Part shown: one piece after another, positions 35,721 to 45,144 of the stretch | Numbering within the stretch: position 1 is the first letter of the stretch | Layout of the letters: every line of letters starts with the position of its first letter | From: OFTM10 sp964344055 | GTDB lineage: Bacteria; Actinomycetota; Acidimicrobiia; Acidimicrobiales; Aldehydirespiratoraceae | DNA length: 64,000 nucleotides | NCBI GenBank assembly: GCA_964344055.1 | Contig: CAYFLT010000016.1 | Coordinates: forward strand, 3,672 to 67,671 | Reading direction: 5' to 3' | Made by a program: the position numbers and the translations under genes | The notes under the pieces: generated by a model | The model's input: only the letters and a program-made list of their open reading frames with translations | What the model was told of the DNA's origin: nothing | The model's database searches: none

Positions 35721-37136
35721 ATGCCAGCGACGGACACGGTCTCCAGAGCGGATGCCGCGCATTTCCTGCGGCGGACGGGGTACGGAGGGTCTGAGGCCGA
35801 GATCACCGCACTGACGGGGCAGACCCGTCGCGCCTGTGTCGATGCGGCGATGGGGTTCCGATCGAGTGACCCCACCCCCAACGGTCCCGATGTCGGACAG
35901 CCCTCGTTCGTGAACAACGGCTCCCAATGGGAGGCGCACAGCGACGCCATCTCGTGGTGGGTCGAACGCATGGCCACCCTGGCCAACCCGACCACGACAC
36001 CCTCACCCGCGCCGGCGACCGCCGGTGCGCTTCCGATCTACGAACGGTTGACCTTCTTCTGGCACGACCACTTCGCGTGTGCCCAGGACAAGGTGAGCGA
36101 CCTGCCCGCGATGTGGGATCAGCTACGGATGTTCCGGCGGATGGCGATGGGCAGCTTCGATGCCCTCGTCCGAGCCGTGTCGGTCCATCCGGCGATGCTC
36201 GTCCACCTCGACAACCAGCACAACACCGTCTGGGAACCACAGGAGAACTTCGGCCGCGAGTTGATGGAGCTCTACACCTGCGGCGTCGGCAACTTCACCG
36301 AGGCCGACGTCGTGGCGATGACGCGGGCCTGGACCGGACACAACACCGTCGGATGGGACAACGTCAATCAGTTCTGGGACAGCACCTACGTCTACGACGC
36401 GGGTGCTCACGACTTCGGGACCAAGACCCTGTTCGGCATCGCGGCCAACTGGAACGGGATCGCCCAGAACGGGAGCGAGCGTGACACCATCACCGAACTC
36501 GTGCACGGTGTCCGCCGCGACGCGACGGCCCGACGGATGGCACGGAAGCTCTTCGCATGGTTCGCGCACGGCGATCCGTCAGAGGCGACCGTGCAGCAGT
36601 TGGCCGACGTCTTCACCGCCAACAACATGACGATCGCCCCGCTGCTGCGGGCCATCCTCGAACACGACGACTTCTGGGGTGCCACCAGCCGCTGGGCGAA
36701 ACTGAAGAGTCCCACGGACTTCATCGTCAGCATGGTCCGCCGGACCGGCGCCGATGCGTGGGACATGGGGTTGCACTGGCGGATGTACAACATGGGGCAG
36801 GTGCCGCTCGATCCTCCGAGCGTGGCCGGTTGGGGCGACGACAGCGTCTGGCTGTCGACCGCCTCGGCCTGGGGGCGTGGCCGCTTTGCCAGCAGCATGC
36901 GCTGGAACGCCACCAACACGTCGACCGGTCTCGGTCTTCTCGACAATCTCGAAGACGACGGCGCCACCGCCGGGGTGCAGCGGATTCTCGACCTCTTCGG
37001 CATCGAGTGGGTGTCCGCCGAGACTCGGAATCGGCTCGAGACGTGGTTCGACGAGGCTCACGCGGCGGCGCGATGGTCCATCCCTCCTCAGGGCTTCATG
37101 CTCGGCGCCCTGACCCCCGAGTTCCAGGTCTACTGA
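35721..37136 (+). CDS. DUF1800 family protein
   Basis: 471 residues. Family landmarks: DAAHFLRRTGYGGSEAEI near the N-terminus, LTFFWHDHFACAQDKV, NFGRELMELYTCGVGNFTE, DVVAMTRAWTGHN, and LKSPTDFIVSMVRR, with RFLLRT-like C-terminal helices. Function of DUF1800 is unknown; it is commonly encoded directly before a DUF1501 protein, as here, 1-10 bp apart. No signal peptide is visible, so it may be exported together with its Tat-dependent partner (inference). GAGAGAGG precedes ATG 35721. Confidence 0.92.
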   Translation: MPATDTVSRADAAHFLRRTGYGGSEAEITALTGQTRRACVDAAMGFRSSDPTPNGPDVGQPSFVNNGSQWEAHSDAISWWVERMATLANPTTTPSPAPATAGALPIYERLTFFWHDHFACAQDKVSDLPAMWDQLRMFRRMAMGSFDALVRAVSVHPAMLVHLDNQHNTVWEPQENFGRELMELYTCGVGNFTEADVVAMTRAWTGHNTVGWDNVNQFWDSTYVYDAGAHDFGTKTLFGIAANWNGIAQNGSERDTITELVHGVRRDATARRMARKLFAWFAHGDPSEATVQQLADVFTANNMTIAPLLRAILEHDDFWGATSRWAKLKSPTDFIVSMVRRTGADAWDMGLHWRMYNMGQVPLDPPSVAGWGDDSVWLSTASAWGRGRFASSMRWNATNTSTGLGLLDNLEDDGATAGVQRILDLFGIEWVSAETRNRLETWFDEAHAAARWSIPPQGFMLGALTPEFQVY

Positions 37137-37146
37137 GGTGCCGATC

Positions 37147-38997
37147 ATGCGAAACGTTCTTCTCTCCGGTCACGGCTCTGGTCGTAGGCGCCTCCACCCG
37201 CCGTCAGAGGCCGACATCGCCCTGGCCCGCCTCTCCCGCACCGACGCCGGCCCCGACGGTGTCGCTCGGCGACGCTTCTTGCAGGGCTCGCTGGCGCTGT
37301 TGGGTGGATCCGGCCTGCATCTGATGCCCGGCATGTTCGATCATCTCGCGGCTGCGGCGACCCCGCTGGCTCCGACCGACCGGATTCTGGTCACGGTGTT
37401 CCTCTCGGGGGGCAATGATCACCTCAACACTCTGGTTCCCGCGGAGGACGGCGCCTACCACGCGGCCCGCGGGTCCCTCGCGGTGAGCGTGAACGGCGCC
37501 ACGGCGGTCGGCGATCGCCTCCATCTCCATCCGAATCTCGCGCGACTGAAGAATCGCTTCGATGCCGGCCAGGTCGCATTCGTCCGTGGGGTCGGCGAGT
37601 CATCCGACGACCACAGCCACTTCACCTCCATGGCCACCTGGTTCTCCGGCATCCAGAACATGGTCCCGGCCACCGGGTGGCTCGGGCGCTATCAGGACGG
37701 CGCCGGGTTGGGTGCCCTCGGGTCGGTGTCGATCGGCTGGAGTGGCGTTCCGATGATGCTCCAGGGTTCGCACAGCTCGGCTGTGGCTCTTCCGCCGAAC
37801 GGCTCACTGTTCGGCGCGGATCGCGAGGAGGCCTGGGAGCGACTGGCCTTCGAAGCCATCAGCGATCTCGGCTCCAGTGGTGGCGGCATGGGTCCGCATG
37901 GATCGACGGTGGCCGGGGCCTACGGAGACGCCGTCGACACCGCCGAGTCCATCGCTCCGGCGTTCGTCTCGTCGCTCGCCGAGGACGGGCTGGCCCGTGA
38001 GCTCGGTCTGGCTGCCCAGGTGATCAACCTGGATCTCGGCACCCAGGTCGTCAACGTCGATCTCGGCGGCTTCGATCACCATGACGCTCAGCGGCCGGAC
38101 CACGACGATCTCCTCGCCCAGCTCGACGCGGGGATCGACGCGTTCTGGGCCAACCTCGCGCCCGCGTTTGCGGCCCGTACGACGATGCTGATCATGTCGG
38201 AGTTCGGGCGCCGGGTCGCCGCGAACAGCACGGGCACCGACCACGGCACCGCCGGCCTCATGATGCTGGTGGGGCCGAGGGTGAACGGAGGCCTTCACGG
38301 CCAGCAGCCGTCGCTGTCCGATCTGGACAATCGGGGCGACATGCACCATCACCTCGACTTCAGATCGGTGTACGCGTCCGTGCTCGGCCAGTGGTTCGGT
38401 GCCGACGACCAGGAGATCCTCGGAGCGACCTACCCACAGCTCGACCTGCTGGGAGAGGGCAACTTCAACCTGTTCCTCGACGTCGACTCGCGTAGCTACT
38501 ACGCCCCGGCGATCAGCTGGCTGGCCTCGACGGGCATCACCACCGGGACCGGACCAGGCCAGTTCTCCCCCGACGGCACGGTGACGCGGGGTCAGATGGC
38601 CACATTCCTGTGGCGGTACCGCGGGCGACCTGCCGGTGCCCCACCGGCGGGGTTCATCGACGTCCCGAGTGGCCAGTACTACAGCGAGGCGATCGACTGG
38701 CTGGCCTCGACCGGGATCACGACCGGAACGGGATTCGGTCGGTTCTCGCCCGAGGATCCCGTGACCCGGGGTCAGATGGCCGCGTTCCTCTGGCGACTGG
38801 AGGGGTCGCCGGGTGGTTCCGCGCCGGCAGGCTTCGTCGACGTCCCACCGGGCCGCTTCTACTCCGACGCGGTCGACTGGCTGCTGGCCCGAGGTATCAC
38901 CACCGGCACCCAGCCGGGCTACTTCTCGCCCGACGAGGTCGTCACCCGAGGACAGATGGCGACCTTCTTGTGGAGGTTGGCCGGCAGTCCGGCCTGA
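37147..38997 (+). CDS. DUF1501 Tat-exported protein with three C-terminal SLH-type repeats
   Basis: 616 residues from ATG 37147 (GAGG 8 nt upstream; GTG 37138 is an alternative). A twin-arginine signal ARRRFLQGSLALL occurs near residue 40. The DUF1501 domain (sulfatase-like fold) shows LSGGNDHLNTLVP, SHFTSMATWFSG, and the C-terminal GFDHHDAQ and MLIMSEFGRRVAANSTGTDHG. From about residue 445 there are three repeats of about 55 residues, each YY..AI.WL..GITTGT..G.FSP...VTRGQMA.FLWR, which are SLH-like wall-anchoring modules. Function is unknown; surface display is inferred. Confidence 0.92.
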   Translation: MRNVLLSGHGSGRRRLHPPSEADIALARLSRTDAGPDGVARRRFLQGSLALLGGSGLHLMPGMFDHLAAAATPLAPTDRILVTVFLSGGNDHLNTLVPAEDGAYHAARGSLAVSVNGATAVGDRLHLHPNLARLKNRFDAGQVAFVRGVGESSDDHSHFTSMATWFSGIQNMVPATGWLGRYQDGAGLGALGSVSIGWSGVPMMLQGSHSSAVALPPNGSLFGADREEAWERLAFEAISDLGSSGGGMGPHGSTVAGAYGDAVDTAESIAPAFVSSLAEDGLARELGLAAQVINLDLGTQVVNVDLGGFDHHDAQRPDHDDLLAQLDAGIDAFWANLAPAFAARTTMLIMSEFGRRVAANSTGTDHGTAGLMMLVGPRVNGGLHGQQPSLSDLDNRGDMHHHLDFRSVYASVLGQWFGADDQEILGATYPQLDLLGEGNFNLFLDVDSRSYYAPAISWLASTGITTGTGPGQFSPDGTVTRGQMATFLWRYRGRPAGAPPAGFIDVPSGQYYSEAIDWLASTGITTGTGFGRFSPEDPVTRGQMAAFLWRLEGSPGGSAPAGFVDVPPGRFYSDAVDWLLARGITTGTQPGYFSPDEVVTRGQMATFLWRLAGSPA

Positions 38998-39094
38998 CCG
39001 GGACGGATCCGACCTGCGGCTGATCGTCCGGTCGACGAGACAGCGCCAACTACAGTGACCTCCAACGCTTCGGGGGTGCCAGGATGTGCGGGTC

Positions 39095-40018
39095 ATGACG
39101 ATGCGAGTCGACCTCGACCGGGTGGTCGAGGCCTCCGAACTCATTCCGCGGCAGTTCATCCGTACCGCCCAGTACCGAAGCGACAGTCTCAGCCGACTCC
39201 TCGGAGTCGAAGTCTGGTTGAAGGTGGAAACCATCAACGCGGTCGGTTCGGTGATGGGGCGGGCCGCCGAATGGTGGTTCGCCCACCATCAGCACCTGCA
39301 CCGGGTGGTCTGCGCCTCCGCGAGCGACTTCGGCGTGGCGATGGCCTACGCCGGGCGGCACCGGGGTGTCGAGGTCGAGTTGTTCGGACCGATCACGGCC
39401 GACCCGGCCAAGGTCGAGGCGATGCGCCACTCCGGCACCACGGTTCGACTCGACTCCGAGGACCCGGAGGACATCCGCGAGGAGGCCCGCCGCTACGCGG
39501 CGATCGTCGACGGGACCCTCGTATTCGATGGCGAACACGTGGAGTTGGTGGAGGGGGCCGCGACCATGGCCGCGGAGCTCGAACACCTTCCCGAACCGCC
39601 CGATGCGGTGTTCGTGCCCCTGGGATCGGGCACTCTCGCCCTCGGTACCGCGAGCTGGTGCCACGCCCGAATGCCGCGTACGCGAGTCGTGGGAGTGGCG
39701 GCGGAGGGGGCGCCCGCGATGGCGCGCTCGGTTCGCGAGCGCCGGGTGGTCACCACACCGTCGATCGCCACCGCGGCGGCCGAACTCGCGGTCCGGGTGC
39801 CCTCCGAATCGATCGTGGCGCCGCTGGGGTTCGCCCTCGACGATGCGGTGTTGGTTTCCGAGCGTCACATGCAGCAGGCTGCCGCGGCCCTGGCCGCCCA
39901 TGAGGGACTGCGGGTGTCCCTCGATGGTGCGGCTGCACTCGCGGCGGTGGCAGTGGCCGCGCCGTCCATGCGGGGCTCCCGAGTGGTGGCCGCAGTCACC
40001 TCCCGAGCGCTCGGCTGA
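39095..40018 (+). CDS. PLP fold-type II protein (threonine/serine dehydratase-like) lacking the catalytic lysine
   Basis: 307 residues from ATG 39095 (AGGA upstream; GTG 39086 also in frame). It aligns with serine/threonine dehydratases, but the PLP-lysine motif GSFKxRGA reads GSVMGRAA, with Met54 in place of Lys, and the substrate loop SSGNH reads SASDF. The phosphate-binding loop survives as VPLGSGTLALG. It probably cannot form the internal aldimine and may be a pseudoenzyme or ligand-binding protein. The C-terminus ends at the base adjacent to the convergent hrpB gene. Confidence 0.82.
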   Translation: MTMRVDLDRVVEASELIPRQFIRTAQYRSDSLSRLLGVEVWLKVETINAVGSVMGRAAEWWFAHHQHLHRVVCASASDFGVAMAYAGRHRGVEVELFGPITADPAKVEAMRHSGTTVRLDSEDPEDIREEARRYAAIVDGTLVFDGEHVELVEGAATMAAELEHLPEPPDAVFVPLGSGTLALGTASWCHARMPRTRVVGVAAEGAPAMARSVRERRVVTTPSIATAAAELAVRVPSESIVAPLGFALDDAVLVSERHMQQAAAALAAHEGLRVSLDGAAALAAVAVAAPSMRGSRVVAAVTSRALG

Positions 40019-42571
40019 TCACCTCCGGCGCTTGGCCCGGGCCGTCGGCGCGGCGGTGGTCGGGTCCTCGGGCCAGTGGTGCTTCGGATATCGGCCGCGG
40101 AGTTCGCGACGCACGTCGGCGTATCCGGTTTCCCAGAACGACGCCAGGTCCGAGGTCACCTGGACGGGGCGGTGGGCAGGGGACAGGAGGTGCATCACGA
40201 CCGCCGTCGAGCCACCGACCGTCGGTGACTCGGTCAGGCCGAACACTTCCTGGAGACGTACCGCCAGGACGGGCCCACCTTCGGCGGAGTAGTCGACCGG
40301 AATGCGAGATCCGGACGGGACTTCGATGTGGGTGGGCGCGAGCTGGTCCAGATCCCGGCTCTGGCGCCAGTCGATGAGCGTGGCGAGGGCTTCTCTGGGC
40401 CGGACCCGGCCGAGTTCGGATCGCCGGGTGACCCCACCCAGGCTCGGGGAAAGCCAGTCCTCCAACGTGGCCAGGAGGTGTTCGTCGTCGACCGCCGGCC
40501 AGTTGTCCGGATCGTGCTCGTGCAGGAACGCAAGGCGTTCGCGGTAGCGGTGATCGGGTGCCTCCCAGGTGAGCATGCCGAGCCCCTCCCGACGAATACC
40601 GGCCAACAGCGCCTCGACGACCGCAGGTCGGTCCGGATCGTTCATCGGGCTGCGGCTGATGACGATCGAGCCGAGCGTCCTCCTCGTCTCGAACACGACG
40701 TCGCGCCGCCGTCGATCCCATCCTCCGTGGGGGACCTCGGTGATCCGGTCGCCGTGGTACGTCTCGACCTCGGTCTCATCGAGTGGGGCCGCGGTGAGGA
40801 CCCGGACATCGCCACCCGACCCCTCGGTCTCGGCCACCGCCAGCCAGGGCTCGCGGGCGAGCGCGTCGTCGGTTGGGACCGAGACCCCGGCTCCTGACGC
40901 GAGCAGGAAGCTCCCTGGCTCGTCCCGGGCCCGGGCGATGCGGTTGGGAAACGCCACCGAGACGAGCACGCCGATGAGGTCTGGCTCGACCCGTGCGTCG
41001 CCTGGCACCGCGAGGGTGCGGCGCCAGCGGCCCGCCATCGAACGAGCCTGCTCCACGGCGCCTCGGGTCCGTGAGCCGGAGCGATCCCGACCCTCGAGCA
41101 GTTCGACGCGGAGACGGAGATCGACCGGCCGGTTCCGACCGTTGAAGAGGTCGCGATCGGCGAGGACCGCGGCGACCGCACAGCTCGTCGCGGCGGCGCC
41201 CCCGAGCCCGTCGCGTTCGAGTTCTCGACCTCGCAGGAGCAGATGCGCGAGGCGCGGTTCGGCCCCCAGGTCGCTCATTTCGCGGCCGTGATCGGTCAGG
41301 CGGCCTTCCGTATCGAGCGCGCCGAGGCCGCGTAGCACCGAGCGGGCCGAGTCGAAGGCGACTGGAGGGGGAGGGTCGAGCCAGGGCAGCTCGGTTGGTT
41401 CGACGGCACCCCAGGCCGCGACGTCGAGGGCCAGCGCGGTCAGATCGCTGGTGAGGATCTCGGCCGGCTCTTCGGCCTCCCGTAGCGACTGTTCGGTTTC
41501 GGTCCAGAGGCGGATGCAGTGGCCCGGTGCCTGCCGGCCGGCCCGCCCCCGGCGTTGATCGGTGGCGGCCTTGCTCGCCGCAACCGTTCGCAGTGCGCTC
41601 ATTCCGCGCCCGTGATCGATCTCGGGACGACGCCGTCGACCCGTGTCGATCACGACCCGTACCCCGTCGATCGTCACGCTCGTCTCGGCGATCGGTGTAC
41701 TGAGCACGATCTTGCGGCGTCCGTCGGGGTCCGGCCCGAGGGCCCGATCCTGCTCTGCCGGCGGGAGCGAACCATGCAAGGGGGTGATCACCACACCCAC
41801 CCCGGGACCACCGTCCAACCGGCGACCGAGCCGCCGTCGCAGTTCCTGGGCCGCCCGGTTGATCGCTCCGGCGCCGGCCATGAAGACGAGCACGTCACCC
41901 TCGAGATCCGGGTCCGCGAGGACATCGAGCACGGCGTCCGGGACTTCGTCCTCGACACTGTGCCCGGGCGCGGGGGGCCGGTAGACGGTCGTGATCGGGT
42001 GGATCTCGGCGTCGGCCCGGATGATGGCATCGGTTCGAAGCCGGGCGGCCAGTGAGTCGCTGTCGAAGGTGGCCGACATCACCACGAGGCGAAGATCCTC
42101 GCGAAGGGCTGCCGAGGTCTCGCGCACGAACGCGAGGGCGGTGTCGGCGTGGATGCTCCGCTCGTGGAACTCGTCGAAGACGATCACACCGATGCCCTCG
42201 AGACCGGGATCGGCCAGCAGCATCCTGGTCAGGACCCCCTCCGTCACCACCTCGACCCGGGTGCGGTCGCCGACTCGCGTGTCGAAGCGGGTTCGTAGAC
42301 CGATCGTCTCGCCGATCTCCTCGCCCCGCTCGGCCGCCATTCGGGCCGCGGCGGCGCGTGCGGCGACCCGGCGGGGTTCGAGAACCAGCACCCGGCCCTG
42401 ACCGAGCCAGGGCTGGCCGATCAGCGAAGGCGGCACGCGGGTGGTCTTGCCGGTGCCCGGTGGGGCTTGGAGCACCACCATCCGCTGGCGTTTCAGCGCG
42501 TCGTGAAGACCAGGCAGCGCCGCCTCGACCGGCAGGCCCCGCCGGACCCCGTCCGCCGGAGGGAGGTTCAC
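40019..42571 (-). CDS. hrpB: ATP-dependent RNA helicase HrpB
   Basis: 850 residues, DEAH/RHA-family superfamily 2 helicase. Motifs: QAPPGTGKTTRVP (I), EPRRVAARAAAARMA (Ia), DEFHERS (II), MSATFDS (III), STPIAETSVTIDGV (V) and QRRGRAGR (VI), followed by the HA2/ratchet domain and an HrpB-specific C-terminal domain (HWPEDP near the end). Role in RNA metabolism is not well defined. GTG start overlaps the alpha/beta-hydrolase stop (GTGA), so the two are coupled. Confidence 0.93.
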   Translation of the reverse strand: MNLPPADGVRRGLPVEAALPGLHDALKRQRMVVLQAPPGTGKTTRVPPSLIGQPWLGQGRVLVLEPRRVAARAAAARMAAERGEEIGETIGLRTRFDTRVGDRTRVEVVTEGVLTRMLLADPGLEGIGVIVFDEFHERSIHADTALAFVRETSAALREDLRLVVMSATFDSDSLAARLRTDAIIRADAEIHPITTVYRPPAPGHSVEDEVPDAVLDVLADPDLEGDVLVFMAGAGAINRAAQELRRRLGRRLDGGPGVGVVITPLHGSLPPAEQDRALGPDPDGRRKIVLSTPIAETSVTIDGVRVVIDTGRRRRPEIDHGRGMSALRTVAASKAATDQRRGRAGRQAPGHCIRLWTETEQSLREAEEPAEILTSDLTALALDVAAWGAVEPTELPWLDPPPPVAFDSARSVLRGLGALDTEGRLTDHGREMSDLGAEPRLAHLLLRGRELERDGLGGAAATSCAVAAVLADRDLFNGRNRPVDLRLRVELLEGRDRSGSRTRGAVEQARSMAGRWRRTLAVPGDARVEPDLIGVLVSVAFPNRIARARDEPGSFLLASGAGVSVPTDDALAREPWLAVAETEGSGGDVRVLTAAPLDETEVETYHGDRITEVPHGGWDRRRRDVVFETRRTLGSIVISRSPMNDPDRPAVVEALLAGIRREGLGMLTWEAPDHRYRERLAFLHEHDPDNWPAVDDEHLLATLEDWLSPSLGGVTRRSELGRVRPREALATLIDWRQSRDLDQLAPTHIEVPSGSRIPVDYSAEGGPVLAVRLQEVFGLTESPTVGGSTAVVMHLLSPAHRPVQVTSDLASFWETGYADVRRELRGRYPKHHWPEDPTTAAPTARAKRRR

Positions 42572-43311
42572 TCCACCTCGAGCTCGGAGAGGACGTGGTC
42601 GACCCCCTCGGCCACGGCCTCCGGGTGGCTCCGCATCACGAAGTGGCGGCCACCCTCGACCGTGATGCGGCGGGCGTGCGGAAGCTTGCGTTCGAGATAG
42701 TCGTTGGCGCCGAGGAAGCCCTTGTCGCCGTCACCGATCACGAGGGCAACCGGGACGGTGAGGTCCCCGAGCCCGTCCATCACCAGAGAGTCCGAGTGGA
42801 AGGCGATCGTGGCGGCCAACTCGCTCACCGAGTACTTCGTGGCGTTGGCGCTGACCCTCTCGTTCCAGCTCGCCATCGAGTCCGGGTCCCGGAAGCCGGG
42901 TCCGGTGGCGACCAGAACCAGCCCGTCGAGTCGGGCCGGATCCTCGTTGCGGGTGAGGACGTGAGCCAGGCCGAGGTACCCACCCAGGCTGTGACCCACC
43001 AGGACGACATGTCGGTCCGGCTGCTCGGACCGGATCTCGTTGATCACGGCGTCGAGATCGTCGAGGACAGCGGTCCGCTCATACGCCCCGGCATCGTCCG
43101 GTTCCGGGGACTCACCATGGCCGGGCAGGTCCACGCCGACGCAGAGGTGGTGGTCCGACACCAGCTCGACCGCGGGATCCCAGACATGCGCGTCGGAGTC
43201 GACCCCGTGCACCCACAGCACGGCGGTGGCGGACTCCNNNNNNNNNNNNNNNNNNNNNNNNNNNNNNNNNNNNNNNNNNNNNNNNNNGATGGTGTGGAGT
43301 GGTGTCGACAC
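42568..43311 (-). CDS. Alpha/beta-hydrolase, N-terminus in assembly gap
   Basis: Reads from GTG 43311 (STPLHTI) across a 50-N gap to the catalytic domain: VLWVHGVDSDAHVWDP, VLVGHSLGGYLGLAHVL (nucleophile), LVIGDGDKGFLG (acid), and GGRHFVMRSHPE (His). Both flanks share one frame, so the gap length is roughly right. The product would be about 247 residues. Adjacent genes are an enoyl-CoA hydratase (15 bp upstream) and hrpB (overlap). Substrate unknown. Confidence 0.83.
   Translation of the reverse strand: MSTPLHTIXXXXXXXXXXXXXXXXXESATAVLWVHGVDSDAHVWDPAVELVSDHHLCVGVDLPGHGESPEPDDAGAYERTAVLDDLDAVINEIRSEQPDRHVVLVGHSLGGYLGLAHVLTRNEDPARLDGLVLVATGPGFRDPDSMASWNERVSANATKYSVSELAATIAFHSDSLVMDGLGDLTVPVALVIGDGDKGFLGANDYLERKLPHARRITVEGGRHFVMRSHPEAVAEGVDHVLSELEVE
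43238..43287. other. Assembly gap (50 N) inside the alpha/beta-hydrolase N-terminus
   Basis: Fifty Ns. Upstream frame MSTPLHTI and downstream ESATAVLWVHG are in phase. About 17 residues of a variable N-terminal strand are hidden. Confidence 0.95.
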
Positions 43312-43325
43312 GTTCTTCTCCTGGA

Positions 43326-44120
43326 TCAGTGTCCCCGGAAGTGAGGGCGCCGCTTCTCCATGAAGGCTCGCACCCCCTCCTTGAAATCCTCGCTTTGGTA
43401 GCAGGCTCGGACGGCGTCGGCTGCATCGGCTCGACCGTGCGTGACGATCGTGTCGACGGTCTGCTTGGCGGCACGAATGGACAGCGGTGCCAAGCGGACG
43501 ATGCGGCGGGCGAGACCGGCGACATGGTCATCGAGATCCTCAGGCGTCAGCACCTCCTGAACGAGGCCGATTCTCAGTGCTCGATCCGCGTCCAGAACCT
43601 CGGCAGTGAACAGCAACTGCTTCGCCATCGCCGGTCCCACCAGGCTGACCAGCCGTTCGGTGGCCTCCACCGGGTACGCGATCCCGAGGCTGGCCGGCGG
43701 CACTGCGAAGGTGGCATCCGACGCCGCGATCCGGAGATCGGAGTGCAGGGCCATCGCGATCCCTCCTCCCCGGCAGGGTCCGTGGATGGCGGCGATCACG
43801 GGGACGGCGATGCTCGCGATCGCCTCCCACGCACCGTGCTCGGCGTTGTCGTAGCCGGCCGCTCGGCCACCCATGCGCCGGTTCGGGAACTCCGAGATGT
43901 CGCTCCCGGCGCTGAAGGCCCCGTCCCCGGCCCCCCGGAGGATCACACAGCGCAGATCGGTGTGGGCGGTGAGTCCGGCGACGGCCGCAGGCACGGCCTG
44001 GTACATCGCCGCATTCATCGCGTTGCGCCGCTCGGGGTTGTCGATGACGATCGTGCCGATCGCGCCGTGCTCGACGCCGTCGTCGTCGACCGTTTCGATG
44101 CTCGTCGTGATCCCTGCCAC
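43326..44120 (-). CDS. Enoyl-CoA hydratase/isomerase family protein
   Basis: 264 residues. Oxyanion-hole segments are GDGAFSAGSDISEF and AIHGPCRGGGIAMALHSDLRI, followed by FAVPPASLGIAYPVEATERLV, lacking a clear pair of catalytic glutamates. Likely a crotonase-type isomerase or thioesterase. GTG 44120. The alpha/beta-hydrolase gene follows 14 bp after its stop, and hrpB overlaps that gene, so the three share a unit. Confidence 0.88.
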   Translation of the reverse strand: MAGITTSIETVDDDGVEHGAIGTIVIDNPERRNAMNAAMYQAVPAAVAGLTAHTDLRCVILRGAGDGAFSAGSDISEFPNRRMGGRAAGYDNAEHGAWEAIASIAVPVIAAIHGPCRGGGIAMALHSDLRIAASDATFAVPPASLGIAYPVEATERLVSLVGPAMAKQLLFTAEVLDADRALRIGLVQEVLTPEDLDDHVAGLARRIVRLAPLSIRAAKQTVDTIVTHGRADAADAVRACYQSEDFKEGVRAFMEKRRPHFRGH

Positions 44121-44215
44121 GAGGGGCAGTATGGCCGGTGAGGCGGTGTCAGGCGCTCCACCTTCCGAGCGGGGGTGTCACTCTCGTCGCCCCGGCAGCT
44201 GATTACCGTCATCAG

Positions 44216-45073
44216 GTGCCCCTTCGTGCCGGGTTCGTGCTCCTCGTGCGCAACATCACCGCCCACCACACCATGCTGGTGGCGAGCGGTGTCGCCTTCT
44301 CCTGTGTCTTCGGCCTGATTCCGGCCATGATCGCGGTCGTCGCGGTCTACGGCCTGGTGGCCGAGCCCGCTGACGTGGAGTCGAACATCGAACCACTGGT
44401 GGACGCGCTGCCCACCGCGGCCGGAGATCTCCTGACCGACCAGTTGCGCAACCTCACCGAGCTCGGCACCACCCAGGTCACGATCGGCCTCGTCCTCGGT
44501 GTGGTCGGTGTGGCGTGGGCGGTGTCGAGCGCATTGAACGCGATGGTGATGGCGGTGCGGATCGCCCACGAGATGCCCAGTCCCCACAACTGGATCCAGG
44601 GCCGGGTCTTCGCCCTGAAGCTGAGCGTCGTGGGGGTCGTGTCCGCAGCGGCGATGCTCTGGCTGATCGTGGTGCTTCCGCCGGTCCTCGATCGCACCGA
44701 CTTCGCCAGCGCCTTCCACTGGGCACTCGAAATCGGTCGGTGGCCGCTCGTGGTGGTCGTGTCGATGACGTCGCTGGCCCTCTTCTACCGAGTGGTGGTC
44801 GGTACGAGGAGCGGGCGCTACCACGCCATCAGTGTGGGATCGGTCACCGGCACCGGAATCTGGGTGCTGAGCACCTACCTCCTCGGCCTGGCCTACACGT
44901 CGGTCGACCGCGTGGAGTCGACGTTCGGCTCGCTCGGGGCGGTCGCCGCCCTGATGGCGTGGATGTACTTCTCGGCGTTGGCGGCGTTGATCGGCGCCGA
45001 GATCGATGCCCTGCGTTTCGATCACGGTCGACACGCTGAGGACGCGTGGCGTTCGCCCGCACACCCTGCGTAG
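44216..45073 (+). CDS. YihY/BrkB-family inner membrane protein
   Basis: 285 residues from GTG 44216 (PLRAGFVLLVRNITAHH); an in-frame start at 44138 adds residues without family similarity. About six membrane helices with the family pattern VASGVAFSCVFGLIPAMIAV, LVDALPTAAGDLLTDQL, VVGVAWAVSSALNAMVMAVR and FGSLGAVAALMAWMYFSALA. Function of YihY proteins is poorly defined; they are not RNase BN as once thought. Confidence 0.88.
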   Translation: MPLRAGFVLLVRNITAHHTMLVASGVAFSCVFGLIPAMIAVVAVYGLVAEPADVESNIEPLVDALPTAAGDLLTDQLRNLTELGTTQVTIGLVLGVVGVAWAVSSALNAMVMAVRIAHEMPSPHNWIQGRVFALKLSVVGVVSAAAMLWLIVVLPPVLDRTDFASAFHWALEIGRWPLVVVVSMTSLALFYRVVVGTRSGRYHAISVGSVTGTGIWVLSTYLLGLAYTSVDRVESTFGSLGAVAALMAWMYFSALAALIGAEIDALRFDHGRHAEDAWRSPAHPA

Positions 45074-45086
45074 CGGATTGGGGCCC

Positions 45087-45114
45087 GTCGCAACTTGCGC
45101 CACGATGTTGCGAC
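45087..45114. promoter_or_regulatory. Candidate operator upstream of the TetR-like gene
   Basis: An 8-bp inverted repeat GTCGCAAC (45087-45094) / GTTGCGAC (45107-45114) with a 12-nt spacer lies 31-58 bp before the regulator start. The geometry fits a TetR-dimer site, so autoregulation is plausible; binding is inferred. Confidence 0.4.
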
Positions 45115-45144
45115 CGATCGAGCGGCCGCCGTAGTGTCGCCTAC

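Noticed and set aside
37804..39237. Minus-strand frame antisense to the DUF1501-SLH gene
   Set aside because: Shadow; the plus strand has a Tat signal and SLH repeats.
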